NCBI GenBank assembly: GCA_036496265.1
Contig: DASXLL010000295.1
Span: forward strand, 1-28,476
Direction of reading: 5' to 3'
From: CAYLLN01 sp036496265
Lineage (GTDB): Bacteria; Planctomycetota; Planctomycetia; Pirellulales; Pirellulaceae
DNA length: 28,476 bases
Positions 22,659-28,476 of the stretch are shown here, piece after piece. Both the position numbers and the translations under genes were made by a program. The notes under the pieces were generated by a model, which saw nothing but the letters and a program-made list of their open reading frames with translations, did no database searches and was not told the DNA's origin. Every line of letters starts with the position of its first letter. Position 1 is the stretch's first letter.

Positions 22659-24359
22659 ATGCCCATCACCTCAAATTCGCTCTTTACGACCGCCAGCCTG
22701 GCATTTTTGCTCGCCCTCGGCCTTATCAGCCTTTTCCCCGGCTGCGGCTCCTCCGACCAAACCCCCGTCGCCGAAACCAAGAAATTCCGCCCCGCGGATG
22801 ACTCCAACGCAACATCTGCAACCGCACCCGGAGCAACCGACGGCCAATCGTTCGCCGCCAATCCCACATCCGGCCAATTCACCGCCGCCACCCAATCCAC
22901 GGGCGAAAGCACTCCTCCCGGCCCCCAAGGCATTCAAATCTCCGCCGACCTGAAAACCGTCCTCGAACAGATGGACCGCCTTGGCTCCCAGCAGCCAAAG
23001 GGCACGACACCCCAAGCGCAGCTTGAAGAATTCATCCAAATTCAAACCCAGCGCCTCGCCCTCGCCAAAAAAGCGTTGACGATGAATCCGCCCGTCGAAG
23101 TCAAACGAGTGGTCGTCATGTCCATGTATGAAGTCCTCCAGCGGTTCACCGAATTCCGCGTCCCCAGCGCCATGGGCCAAATCCAAGACTTCGCCAAGAC
23201 CATGTCCGCCGATCCCGATCCCGACATCGCCCGCATCGGCCGCCATGCCCAGTTCAGTGCCAACCTTACCCGCGTCGTCGGCGACCAAAACAACGTCGGC
23301 GGCATCAACAGCAAGGAAATCGTCGCCGAAGCCAAAAAACTCCTCGCCGCCGAAAAAGGCAACCTCAGCCAAGACACGCTCCAGCTCGCCGGCCAAACCG
23401 CCGACATGCTCACCGAAGGCGGCTTCACCGCCGACGCCTCCGACCTCATCGAAACGATCGCCGACACTCTGAAGGTCGACTCCAAGCTCGCCGAGCAGGC
23501 CCCGCGCTACGCCCTCGTCGCCAAAGTCGTCAAGATGGACCTCGACTCGCTCATGAACAATGTCTTCAAGGATGAGCCCGGTGCCGAGGAAAAAATCGAC
23601 GCCGCCCTCAAAACTCTTCTCACCGACCTTCCGCCCAGCCGCGATCTTCTCAACCGCGCTCAGACCATCGCCCACATCCTCGAAGCCACCGGCCACCTCA
23701 ATTCGGCCCTCGCGGCTTACGACCAGATCGCCGAACGCTTCGCCAGCTCCGCCGACGAAAGCCTCGCCGCCCAAGCGAAAGAAATCGCCCCCGCCGCCAA
23801 GCTCCGCATTGGCCTGGTTGGTCAGCCGTTCACCGTCGAAGGTGTCACCATTGATGGCACGCCCCTTGATTGGTCGGCTTACGCGGGCAAAGTCACGCTC
23901 GTCGATTTCTGGGCCACCTGGTGCGGCCCCTGCCTCGAAGAAATGCCCAACGTCCGCCAAAACTTCGAGCAATTCCACTCCAAAGGCTTTGAAGTTGTCG
24001 GTGTCAGCATGGACGCGAAGGCCAGCGATCTCAAGCAATTCCTCACGCTCCAAGGCGCCGAAATTCCGTGGGTCACGGTCACCAGCCAGGTCGTTCTCGA
24101 CAACAAAGTCGAGGGCGGCGACTGGTCCAAGCTCCCCATGGCCGCCAAATGCGGCGTCCAAAGCATCCCCTTCATCGTCCTCGTCGGCCGCGACGGCAAG
24201 GTCGATTCCATTCACGTCCGCGGGCCCAAGCTAAAGTCCCGGCTGACGCAACTTCTCGGCGAACCCGCCTCCGCCGAAATCCCCTCCGACCCCACCACTC
24301 AACAACCCGACCCCACCCCCAACTCGGCCTCCCGCCCCACCACCGGCAAGCAATCCTAA
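22659..24359 (+). CDS. TlpA/ResA-type thioredoxin-like lipoprotein with long helical N-terminal region
   Basis: This 566-aa protein starts at ATG 22659 behind AGGAAGG. A hydrophobic segment (8-25) followed by FPGC (Cys29) suggests a lipoprotein signal, although its n-region unusually has no Lys or Arg. Residues about 90-385 are Ala/Leu/Lys-rich and predicted helical, possibly TPR-like. The C-terminal domain (about 388-545) is thioredoxin-like: GKVTLVDFWATWCGPCLEEMPNV with the redox motif W421-C-G-P-C425, then FEVVGVSMD and a cis-Pro-like GVQSIPFIVLVGRDGKV. It probably reduces or isomerises disulfides outside the cytoplasm; its substrate is unknown. A Pro/Thr-rich tail follows. It stands alone on its strand with repeats on both sides. 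Confidence 0.9.
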   Translation: MPITSNSLFTTASLAFLLALGLISLFPGCGSSDQTPVAETKKFRPADDSNATSATAPGATDGQSFAANPTSGQFTAATQSTGESTPPGPQGIQISADLKTVLEQMDRLGSQQPKGTTPQAQLEEFIQIQTQRLALAKKALTMNPPVEVKRVVVMSMYEVLQRFTEFRVPSAMGQIQDFAKTMSADPDPDIARIGRHAQFSANLTRVVGDQNNVGGINSKEIVAEAKKLLAAEKGNLSQDTLQLAGQTADMLTEGGFTADASDLIETIADTLKVDSKLAEQAPRYALVAKVVKMDLDSLMNNVFKDEPGAEEKIDAALKTLLTDLPPSRDLLNRAQTIAHILEATGHLNSALAAYDQIAERFASSADESLAAQAKEIAPAAKLRIGLVGQPFTVEGVTIDGTPLDWSAYAGKVTLVDFWATWCGPCLEEMPNVRQNFEQFHSKGFEVVGVSMDAKASDLKQFLTLQGAEIPWVTVTSQVVLDNKVEGGDWSKLPMAAKCGVQSIPFIVLVGRDGKVDSIHVRGPKLKSRLTQLLGEPASAEIPSDPTTQQPDPTPNSASRPTTGKQS

Positions 24360-24730
24360 CGTGGGGCGGGCGTCTCGGCTGCCAAGTGGGACAGGCTTTC
24401 AGCCTGCAAAATATTTATTTTCTCGTTCTCAGAGTCCTGCCTGGGAACGCTCTAACCCGAGGCCCCCGCCTCCTCGCGCATCAACGAGTCGCGCATCAAC
24501 GAGTCGGGCGCCAACCAATCTCCGCATCCCTCTCGCGCGGAACAACTCTTTCGCCCCAAGTCAAGGGCGTGCGACAACTGACAGCATTTTCTTCGCTAGC
24601 CAAAAACAGAATTCCGCGCCCGGACATCTTGTAGCCATTCACTCGCGGGCTGTAGTATGAAAGCGTCGCCTCACGGCAAACATTTTTCACCGCAGCTTGG
24701 CATCATTCACTGTTATTAGGGCCCTCGACC
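24360..24730. repeat. Repeat-rich intergenic stretch, no gene
   Basis: The region holds a CAGGCT-TTC-AGCCTG hairpin (24392-24406) followed by AT-rich sequence, which could terminate the preceding gene. It also has a CCTGGGAACGC motif (24440-24450), an AACCCGAGGC...CCCGCCTC element (24454-24472) and two perfect copies of the 15-mer GCGCATCAACGAGTC (24476-24505). The CCTGGGAACGC and AACCCGAGGC elements recur at 25216-25226 and 25148-25166. A 99-codon frame across it reads as repeat text and I do not consider it a gene. Confidence 0.65.
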
Positions 24731-25039
24731 ATGATTCACTTTTCCTGCGACCGCTGCAAACGAGTCATCGATTCGGAGCAAGAGTTGCGGTACATCGTGA
24801 AAATGGAAATCGAAGCCGTCATGGACCCGGTTCACGACGACGAACCCCAAGACGATCGCGACCATCTCCACGAGATCGAAGAAATCCTCGAAGGGCTCGA
24901 CACCGACGACAGCGATGCTCTCGGCGACGACATCTACCACAAGCGCCGCTACGACCTCTGCCCCACCTGCTTCCGAAAATTCTCCGCCAATCCCCTCTCT
25001 CGCGACCGCAAGCCCGCCCTCGGCTTCAGCCACAACTAA
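24731..25039 (+). CDS. Small acidic CxxC...CxxC protein, probable zinc-binding
   Basis: This 102-aa protein starts MIHFSCDRCKRVIDSEQELRYIVKMEIEA and ends with DLCPTCFRKFSANPLSRDRK. The two CxxC pairs at either end (Cys6/Cys9 and near residues 77/80) could bind one zinc ion. Between them is a strongly acidic helical segment (HDDEPQDDRDHLHEIEEILEGLDTDDSD). I recognise this arrangement as a conserved small planctomycete family without known function. There is no signal peptide, so it is probably cytoplasmic. It is followed three bases after its stop by the AGGTCCCG palindrome. No operon partner is apparent. Confidence 0.85.
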   Translation: MIHFSCDRCKRVIDSEQELRYIVKMEIEAVMDPVHDDEPQDDRDHLHEIEEILEGLDTDDSDALGDDIYHKRRYDLCPTCFRKFSANPLSRDRKPALGFSHN

Positions 25040-25041
25040 GT

Positions 25042-25267
25042 AGGTCCCGGCCGCCGGACGGGACCTGACGCGCCATACGCTTGAGCGAACACGTTACTTG
25101 TCACCAGGGTCCTTACTCGTTACCAGGGTCCTCCCTGGTAACGCGCCAACCCGAGGCTCCCGCCTCGTCGCCGCAACGGCAAATCAGCCACAGATACCCT
25201 CCTTCCCACGCTCTGCCTGGGAACGCGCTTTTCCGACGCTCCGACGCCCGAAGCACGGTGTTTAGGG
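25042..25267. repeat. AGGTCCCG palindrome and perfect CGTTACCAGGG/CCCTGGTAACG hairpin
   Basis: The palindrome AGGTCCCG/CGGGACCT (25042-25066) directly follows the stop of the CxxC protein. A perfect 11-bp stem with a TCCT loop lies at 25118-25143, preceded by a partial second copy of its left arm. The AACCCGAGGC...CCCGCCTC (25148-25166) and CCTGGGAACGC (25216-25226) elements follow. No gene is visible. Confidence 0.65.
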
Positions 25268-25627
25268 CTACTTGTCGTTTCGCAAAGAGTTTAGCAAGGC
25301 GGCGATGACTCTGGATGTTTCATTCGCGTGTGCCGCAAGTTTTGATGCCAGCTCATTGGGCAAGTAGCCAAGTCGGTCGGCGATCGACAGTTGGTACTCA
25401 ACTTCGCGTACCGAGCCAAAGGCCAGATCGAGAAACCGCAGATAATCACCTTCGGAGCGCCGCGCACAGCCTTCAACGATGTTCGACGCGACCGAAACAG
25501 AAGCACGTCGAAGTTGCGAAGTCAAACCAAATTGCTCGTCTTTTGGAAAGGCCTTGGTAGCGCCGTAAATGGACAATACAAGTTTGTCCGCCAACTGAAA
25601 TGCCCGCAGTTTGCGATGATCTCGCAT
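25268..25627 (-). CDS. Four-helix-bundle protein (S23/23S rRNA intervening sequence family)
   Basis: This 119-aa protein starts at ATG 25627 with AAAGGA about eight bases upstream. The sequence DHRKLRAFQLADKLVLSIYGATKAFPKDEQFGLTSQLRRASVSVASNIVEGCARRSEGDYLRFLDLAFGSVREVEYQL matches the four-helix-bundle family first found in 23S rRNA intervening sequences. Signature elements are FGLTSQLRRA, NIVEG and FLxxAxGSxxE. Length is normal. No rRNA is nearby, so this is a free-standing chromosomal copy, as is common in Planctomycetes and Bacteroidetes. Its biochemical function is unknown; the family may bind nucleic acid. Confidence 0.93.
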   Translation of the reverse strand: MRDHRKLRAFQLADKLVLSIYGATKAFPKDEQFGLTSQLRRASVSVASNIVEGCARRSEGDYLRFLDLAFGSVREVEYQLSIADRLGYLPNELASKLAAHANETSRVIAALLNSLRNDK

Positions 25628-25665
25628 ATCATTGGTCCTTTCATAACGTTCACGCCCCGATCAAA

Positions 25666-25707
25666 CCCTCAGCCCCAACAAGCCCTCAGCCTTCAGCCTT
25701 CAGCCTG
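25666..25707. repeat. CCTTCAG-type heptamer array
   Basis: CAGCCTT, CAGCCTT, CAGCCTG (25687-25707), preceded by two diverged units, lie between the stop of the DUF421 gene and the start of the four-helix-bundle gene. The unit is the same as in the leader of the GspI-like gene at 10119-10146, but here it is not coding. Confidence 0.7.
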
Positions 25708-25716
25708 CCTCCTCCC

Positions 25717-26298
25717 TCACCCCAGCTCAATTCTCACCGTCTTCACCCCCGCCTCCACCGCAACTTCGATAACTCGCGGCTCTCCCTGCTTCGCCAGCAC
25801 GCTCACCTCCCCGTTCCGCTCCTTAAACGCCAGCCGCACCTGCGACACATCTTCTAAACCCTTGTTCCGCGCATACTCCTGCAAATCGTGAATCGAAATG
25901 TGATGGTGCAGCATGTTCGACACGATCGGCTGACCATTTTCGACAATCACATCCGCGTGCCCCTTCACCAAATCGCCGAACCAATGCGACCGGCACGCCC
26001 ACAGCGTCAGCACCCAATGCGTCGCCACCATCGCCGCGCTCCCCGCCACCGTCGCCGAAATCGACGCATGCCCCGTAATCCCGCGCCCCAACAGCGACCC
26101 CAGCACAAACCCCAGCAGCACATCCAGCGGCGTCATCTTCCCAATGCTCCGGCTCTTACCCAGCCGAATCACCACCAACCCCGCCAAATAAACCACCACT
26201 GCCCGCGCCACCGCCTGATGCACCCTCACCGGATCATCCGGCACATCCCCGCCAAACACGAAATGCAACCCGCGCCCAATTTGCGTCATAAAATCCAT
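25717..26298 (-). CDS. DUF421/YetF-family membrane protein
   Basis: The likely product is 193 aa from ATG 26298, with GGAG about eight bases upstream. A 35-codon upstream extension would run through repeat DNA and is rejected. Three membrane segments occupy about residues 23-110: AVVVYLAGLVVIRLGKSRSIGKMTPLDVLLGFVLGSLLGRGITG is the characteristic R-x-x-G-K-R-S...TPxDxxxxxxxGSxxxRGI region. A cytoplasmic DUF421 domain follows with ADVIVENGQPIVSNMLHHHISIHDLQEYARNKGLEDVSQVRLAFKERNGEVSVL. Family members such as Bacillus YetF are small membrane proteins of unclear function. It is upstream of, and codirectional with, the four-helix-bundle gene. Confidence 0.92.
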   Translation of the reverse strand: MDFMTQIGRGLHFVFGGDVPDDPVRVHQAVARAVVVYLAGLVVIRLGKSRSIGKMTPLDVLLGFVLGSLLGRGITGHASISATVAGSAAMVATHWVLTLWACRSHWFGDLVKGHADVIVENGQPIVSNMLHHHISIHDLQEYARNKGLEDVSQVRLAFKERNGEVSVLAKQGEPRVIEVAVEAGVKTVRIELG

Positions 26299-26713
26299 CG
26301 TGATGCTCCAGTGATCTCCACCAAATGATTTGCCTCTCCCCGCACTCTCGACGCCAACGGCGTCACACAACACAGCCCAGGGTAAGCAGCGCAGCGACGC
26401 CACCCTGGATCACCAGAACAACATACGCCCGCACGCCAACGGCGTGCCACAACTCCCGCTTCAACTCACCCAACCATAGCTCTCTTCTCCCGACATTATT
26501 GATCCATCTGTGTGCGCACACTCGAACCCCGTACCAACCATAGCTCCCTTCTCCCCGGTACTCCGGGGAGAAGGACCGGGGATGAGGGGCCTTCGAGATA
26601 ACGGCCTCATTCCCGGTTTCTTTTAAGTTTGCGGTTCGGCATACCACCAATCTCCCCGACAGCAATTCAGCCCCGCTGCGATGCCAATGATTGGCGAGTA
26701 GTTGCAGCATCAT
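26299..26713. repeat. Intergenic stretch with nested palindromes and a 21-22 bp direct repeat
   Basis: Two copies of ACGCCAACGGCGT occur (26351-26363 and 26433-26445), and a CCAGGGT...ACCCTGG pair encloses 26377-26408. A near-identical 22-bp direct repeat beginning CAACCATAGCTC lies at 26471-26492 and 26535-26556. The second copy runs into a perfect 12-bp hairpin CCTTCTCCCCGG-TACT-CCGGGGAGAAGG (26547-26574), followed by ACCGGGGATGAGGGG. These are intergenic elements typical of planctomycete genomes. No gene is supported here. Confidence 0.65.
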
Positions 26714-26747
26714 GCTGGCCGCTCGATTTGGCCGGCGGGTATGATGG
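26714..26747 (+). promoter_or_regulatory. Shared upstream element with TATGAT, possible promoter
   Basis: The segment GCTGGCCGCTCGATTTGG continuing through CGGGTATGATGG recurs with few changes at 27618-27651. Both copies precede a small gene on the + strand by about 20-40 bases, and both contain a -10-like hexamer (TATGAT at 26740-26745; TAAGAT at 27644-27649). A sigma-70-like promoter is the simplest reading; a mobile repeat is the alternative. Confidence 0.4.
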
Positions 26748-26785
26748 CCAGCGGCTTCCCATCCGAATATCCGCGGAGAAATGCC

Positions 26786-27202
26786 ATGCAGTCCTCGACA
26801 CCTCGCCGCCGCGAACTTCTCTTGCTCGCTCCGTTCATTATTTCAGCCATTTTGCCGACTGCCTCGTCCGCTGATGAGGCTAAGGTCAAGCAATTGCAAA
26901 AAGATCGGCTCGATGTACTAAAGCAGATCGTCGAAGATAAGGAGCGGGCGTTTCGAAACGGCGGAATTCCCCTCTCGGATTGTGCCAGCGCCTACCAGCA
27001 AATGTTTGAGGCCGAGCTGGCAATCTGTGCAGACGACGCGGAAAGAATCAAAGTACGCGAGAAAATGCTGGAGCGAGCGAAAGCCGATGAGGAAATTGTA
27101 TCGCGACTCTTTCGAGCGGGCGAAGCCCGAACGTGGGACCATCAGGCGGCTATTGCCCGTCGATTAGCCATTGAGATTGAGTTAGAACGGCTCAAAAAAT
27201 AG
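26786..27202 (+). CDS. Small secreted TolC-like helical protein
   Basis: This 138-aa protein starts at ATG 26786, with GGAGA about six bases upstream. The N-terminus MQSSTPRRRELLLLAPFIISAILPTASSADE is a signal peptide with an RRR run that could be Tat-compatible. The rest is one long charged helical region: VKQLQKDRLDVLKQIVEDKERAFRNGGIPLSDCASAYQQMFEAELAICADDAERIKVREKMLERAKADEEIVSRLFRAGEARTWD. The pattern of a helix, a short turn and a second helix resembles part of a TolC-type outer-membrane factor, and similar short stand-alone proteins occur in Planctomycetes. It has too few residues for a barrel. A 15-base gap to the next gene suggests an operon. Function is unknown. Confidence 0.75.
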   Translation: MQSSTPRRRELLLLAPFIISAILPTASSADEAKVKQLQKDRLDVLKQIVEDKERAFRNGGIPLSDCASAYQQMFEAELAICADDAERIKVREKMLERAKADEEIVSRLFRAGEARTWDHQAAIARRLAIEIELERLKK

Positions 27203-27217
27203 TACGCCGCCAACATC

Positions 27218-27580
27218 ATGCGCTACAAGCTCCGCACGCTGCTGATCGTCCTGGCGCTGGGGCCGCTACTCCTCTCCATCGCCTACTTTCAATTCCAGCC
27301 GTATCTCGCCTGGCGTAAACGCAAAAGTGGTCCGCTTATTCGCCAAGCAAGATTCCTTGGCAATCGCGCCTTCTCCGACAAGAAGCTCTTGAAAGTAGCT
27401 GGCGTCCACGAATCCATTCGCCTCAATCCCTACACCGCCAGCCAATCTTTGCGCAAACTCCAAACCTTCTACTCCGATCAAGGCTATCTCCAAGCCCAAA
27501 TTGCCGTACTCGAAGGTAATCGCCCCCGCGACAAAACTCTCGCCTTTCAAATCACCGAAGGCCGACAAAAATCGCCCTAG
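27218..27580 (+). CDS. Membrane-anchored single POTRA-like domain protein
   Basis: This 120-aa protein starts MRYKLRTLLIVLALGPLLLSIAYF, an uncleaved anchor with the R-x-R/K-L-R-T-L-L-I start common in planctomycete small proteins. After a basic linker, residues 43-117 look like one POTRA domain: ARFLGNRAFSDKKLLKVAGVHE, then LRKLQTFYSDQGYLQAQIAVLEGN and TLAFQITEG. In BamA- and TamA-type proteins POTRA domains bind partners at the outer membrane, but here there is no barrel. It lies 15 bases after the TolC-like gene. A role with an envelope complex is inference only. Confidence 0.72.
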   Translation: MRYKLRTLLIVLALGPLLLSIAYFQFQPYLAWRKRKSGPLIRQARFLGNRAFSDKKLLKVAGVHESIRLNPYTASQSLRKLQTFYSDQGYLQAQIAVLEGNRPRDKTLAFQITEGRQKSP

Positions 27581-27617
27581 CAACGCCTGTCATGCTCAAT
27601 TTTACGATCGGAGACTT

Positions 27618-27651
27618 GCTGGCGGCTCGATTTGGCGGGCGGGTAAGATGG
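27618..27651 (+). promoter_or_regulatory. Second copy of the shared upstream element, with TAAGAT
   Basis: This differs from 26714-26747 at only a few positions over 34 bases and lies 17 bases before the ATG of the zinc-ribbon gene. The -10-like hexamer is TAAGAT (27644-27649). Confidence 0.4.
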
Positions 27652-27668
27652 CGGGGTAGAGTCTGGTT

Positions 27669-27857
27669 ATGTTCATACCCAAACCCACGAAAAAACGATG
27701 TCCAAAATGCGGCCACCATAGGTCTGAGATTGTAAACATCTGGACTCAACAGACTAAAGGAACTTCGCAGCTCGTAAACTTGCATCGCTGCAAGAAGTGT
27801 GGCCACGAATTCGCAAAATCCTCTGCGACTAGCCCCACACGCCCACCGACAGGTTAG
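27669..27857 (+). CDS. Small zinc-ribbon protein
   Basis: This 62-aa protein, MFIPKPTKKRCPKCGH...HRCKKCGHEFAKSS, has two CPKCG/CKKCG knuckles spaced as in a zinc ribbon. Both knuckles are of the C-x-x-C-G-H form. It is basic and without a signal peptide, so probably cytoplasmic. It has no clear Shine-Dalgarno sequence, but the upstream element at 27618-27651 could drive a nearly leaderless transcript. The target, nucleic acid or protein, is unknown. Confidence 0.65.
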   Translation: MFIPKPTKKRCPKCGHHRSEIVNIWTQQTKGTSQLVNLHRCKKCGHEFAKSSATSPTRPPTG

Positions 27858-27874
27858 AGTCAAGGAATAGCAGA

Positions 27875-28144
27875 TTGTTTCGTTTTCGCCTCCGCACGCT
27901 GTTGATAATGGGGGCTGCGTTGCCCATCTGGGCCTATTTGATTGCCGTCGTGGCGAATAGTCCAGGCTTTGGCGCTCTCGGTCTTGTTGTCGCTCCCGTG
28001 GTCTTAGTCGGAATCGCGGCAGCGGTCTACCGGCTGACAATGACGCTGGCGGACGGATTCGCTATTGCCGTGCTCCTGTCGCCTATTTTGACCCTGGCAC
28101 TATTATTGATTGTGGCCGCGATAACTCGCATCAATGACCAATAG
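27875..28144 (+). CDS. Small three-helix membrane protein, TTG start
   Basis: This 89-aa protein starts at TTG 27875, supported by AAGGAA seven bases upstream. It begins MFRFRLRTLLIMGAALPIWAYLIAVV, sharing the RLRTLLI start with its neighbours. Three hydrophobic segments follow (about 8-27, 32-50 and 62-84) with short loops. I do not recognise a functional domain. It ends eight bases before the preferred start of the next gene. Confidence 0.65.
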   Translation: MFRFRLRTLLIMGAALPIWAYLIAVVANSPGFGALGLVVAPVVLVGIAAAVYRLTMTLADGFAIAVLLSPILTLALLLIVAAITRINDQ

Positions 28145-28151
28145 TCGTCCC

Positions 28152-28340
28152 ATGTTTCGTTACCGCGTCCGCACGCTGCTGATCGTGATTGCTATTTGTG
28201 GTGCGGTGCTGGGAAGGGTTAGCTATTTAGAGCGGCAGATGACCATTCACGGTCAGGCATTTAGCAAGATATTGTCTCTGTATAGCCGGCCCATCATTTA
28301 TATGGACGAGCACCACTGGTATGAAGCACGCGATCACTGA
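28152..28340 (+). CDS. Small single-pass membrane protein with RVRTLLIV start
   Basis: This 62-aa protein starts at ATG 28152; an in-frame ATG at 28134, inside the preceding gene, would add six residues. The text MFRYRVRTLLIVIAICGAVLGRVSYLERQ is the typical planctomycete N-terminal anchor, with a basic flank before the helix and charged residues after it. The C-terminal part, ILSLYSRPIIYMDEHHWYE, resembles the short segment between the anchor and later repeats in longer members of this group, so this may be a short or truncated member. No ribosome binding site is evident. Confidence 0.6.
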   Translation: MFRYRVRTLLIVIAICGAVLGRVSYLERQMTIHGQAFSKILSLYSRPIIYMDEHHWYEARDH

Positions 28341-28476
28341 GGTGGACCCCAATTGTTGGACAGGTTTTGGGGTTGGTTAAGGTGAGACCAACGGCCCGCG
28401 AAGACCCCTCACAGGTCTCGCGCGGCCGTGGGGCTACGGACACGTATCGGGTCAGAAAAGCGGTTTCCTGAGTAAG
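28341..28476. other. Possible insertion sequence end at the window edge
   Basis: The motif GTGGACCCCAATTGTTGGAC at about 28342-28361 resembles the terminal inverted repeats of IS3-type elements, which often read GACCC...TTGGACA. It starts two bases after the stop of the last gene. No transposase frame is visible before the window ends, and the opposite end is outside, so this is only a resemblance. Confidence 0.2.

Noticed and set aside
22671..24215. Minus-strand open frame of 514 codons opposite the thioredoxin-like gene
   Set aside because: The plus strand has the WCGPC thioredoxin domain in the expected context; the antisense frame is Gly/Asp/Glu-rich shadow text.
24361..24660. Plus-strand frame of 99 codons after the thioredoxin-like gene
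   Set aside because: It reads through known-looking repeats (AGGCTTTCAGCCT, CCTGGGAACGC, the tandem 15-mer). Such repeat text often produces spurious frames in planctomycetes.
26299..26403. 35-codon upstream extension of the DUF421 gene
   Set aside because: It runs through ACGCCAACGGCGT repeat DNA; the ATG at 26298 has GGAG upstream and gives the expected family length.

Overview
The window looks like a chromosomal segment of a planctomycete (phylum Planctomycetota, probably Pirellulales-like). The evidence is a DUF1559 pseudopilin-like protein, several pseudopilins far larger than their proteobacterial counterparts, a giant GspK-like protein, small membrane proteins starting with the R-[LV]-R-T-L-L-I motif, generally weak Shine-Dalgarno signals, and a dense set of short palindromic and heptameric repeats of a kind I associate with planctomycete genomes. 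No tRNA, rRNA, CRISPR array or complete insertion sequence is visible.

Bases 1-20622, all on the + strand, form a type II secretion / type IV pilus-like cluster. In order it holds a 5'-truncated GspE/PilB ATPase, a PilT-type ATPase, a second complete GspE/PilB ATPase, a GspF/PilC platform protein, a GspG-like major pseudopilin, and then minor pseudopilins: a second GspG-like protein, a GspH/FimT-like, a GspI/PilV-like, a giant GspK-like (about 2100 aa, with an apparent single-base frameshift near its C-terminus) and a GspJ/PilW-like protein. The ATPases would drive assembly or disassembly of a short pilus on the platform, and the K/I/J/H proteins would form its tip. Secretin, prepilin peptidase and GspC/L/M genes are not in the window.

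Bases 20726-22366 carry two minus-strand genes: a small lipoprotein with a carboxypeptidase-regulatory-like fold and the DUF1559 protein. A thioredoxin-like lipoprotein (TlpA type, + strand) is divergent from them. After that come a small CxxC protein, a four-helix-bundle (S23-type) protein and a DUF421/YetF membrane protein, then a set of small planctomycete-type genes: a TolC-like helical secreted protein, a POTRA-like protein, a zinc ribbon and two small membrane proteins. The last 130 bases may contain an insertion sequence end.

The most unusual signal is a family of period-7 (heptanucleotide) arrays. They occur in at least ten places, both as long imperfect palindromes between genes and inside coding sequence. 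Inside genes they sit immediately after the start codon, where they encode the leader peptides of five prepilin-like proteins and the signal peptide of a lipoprotein. Because 7 is not a multiple of 3, gain or loss of one unit would shift the frame, so the arrays could be neutral invaders confined to cleaved leaders or slow on/off switches.
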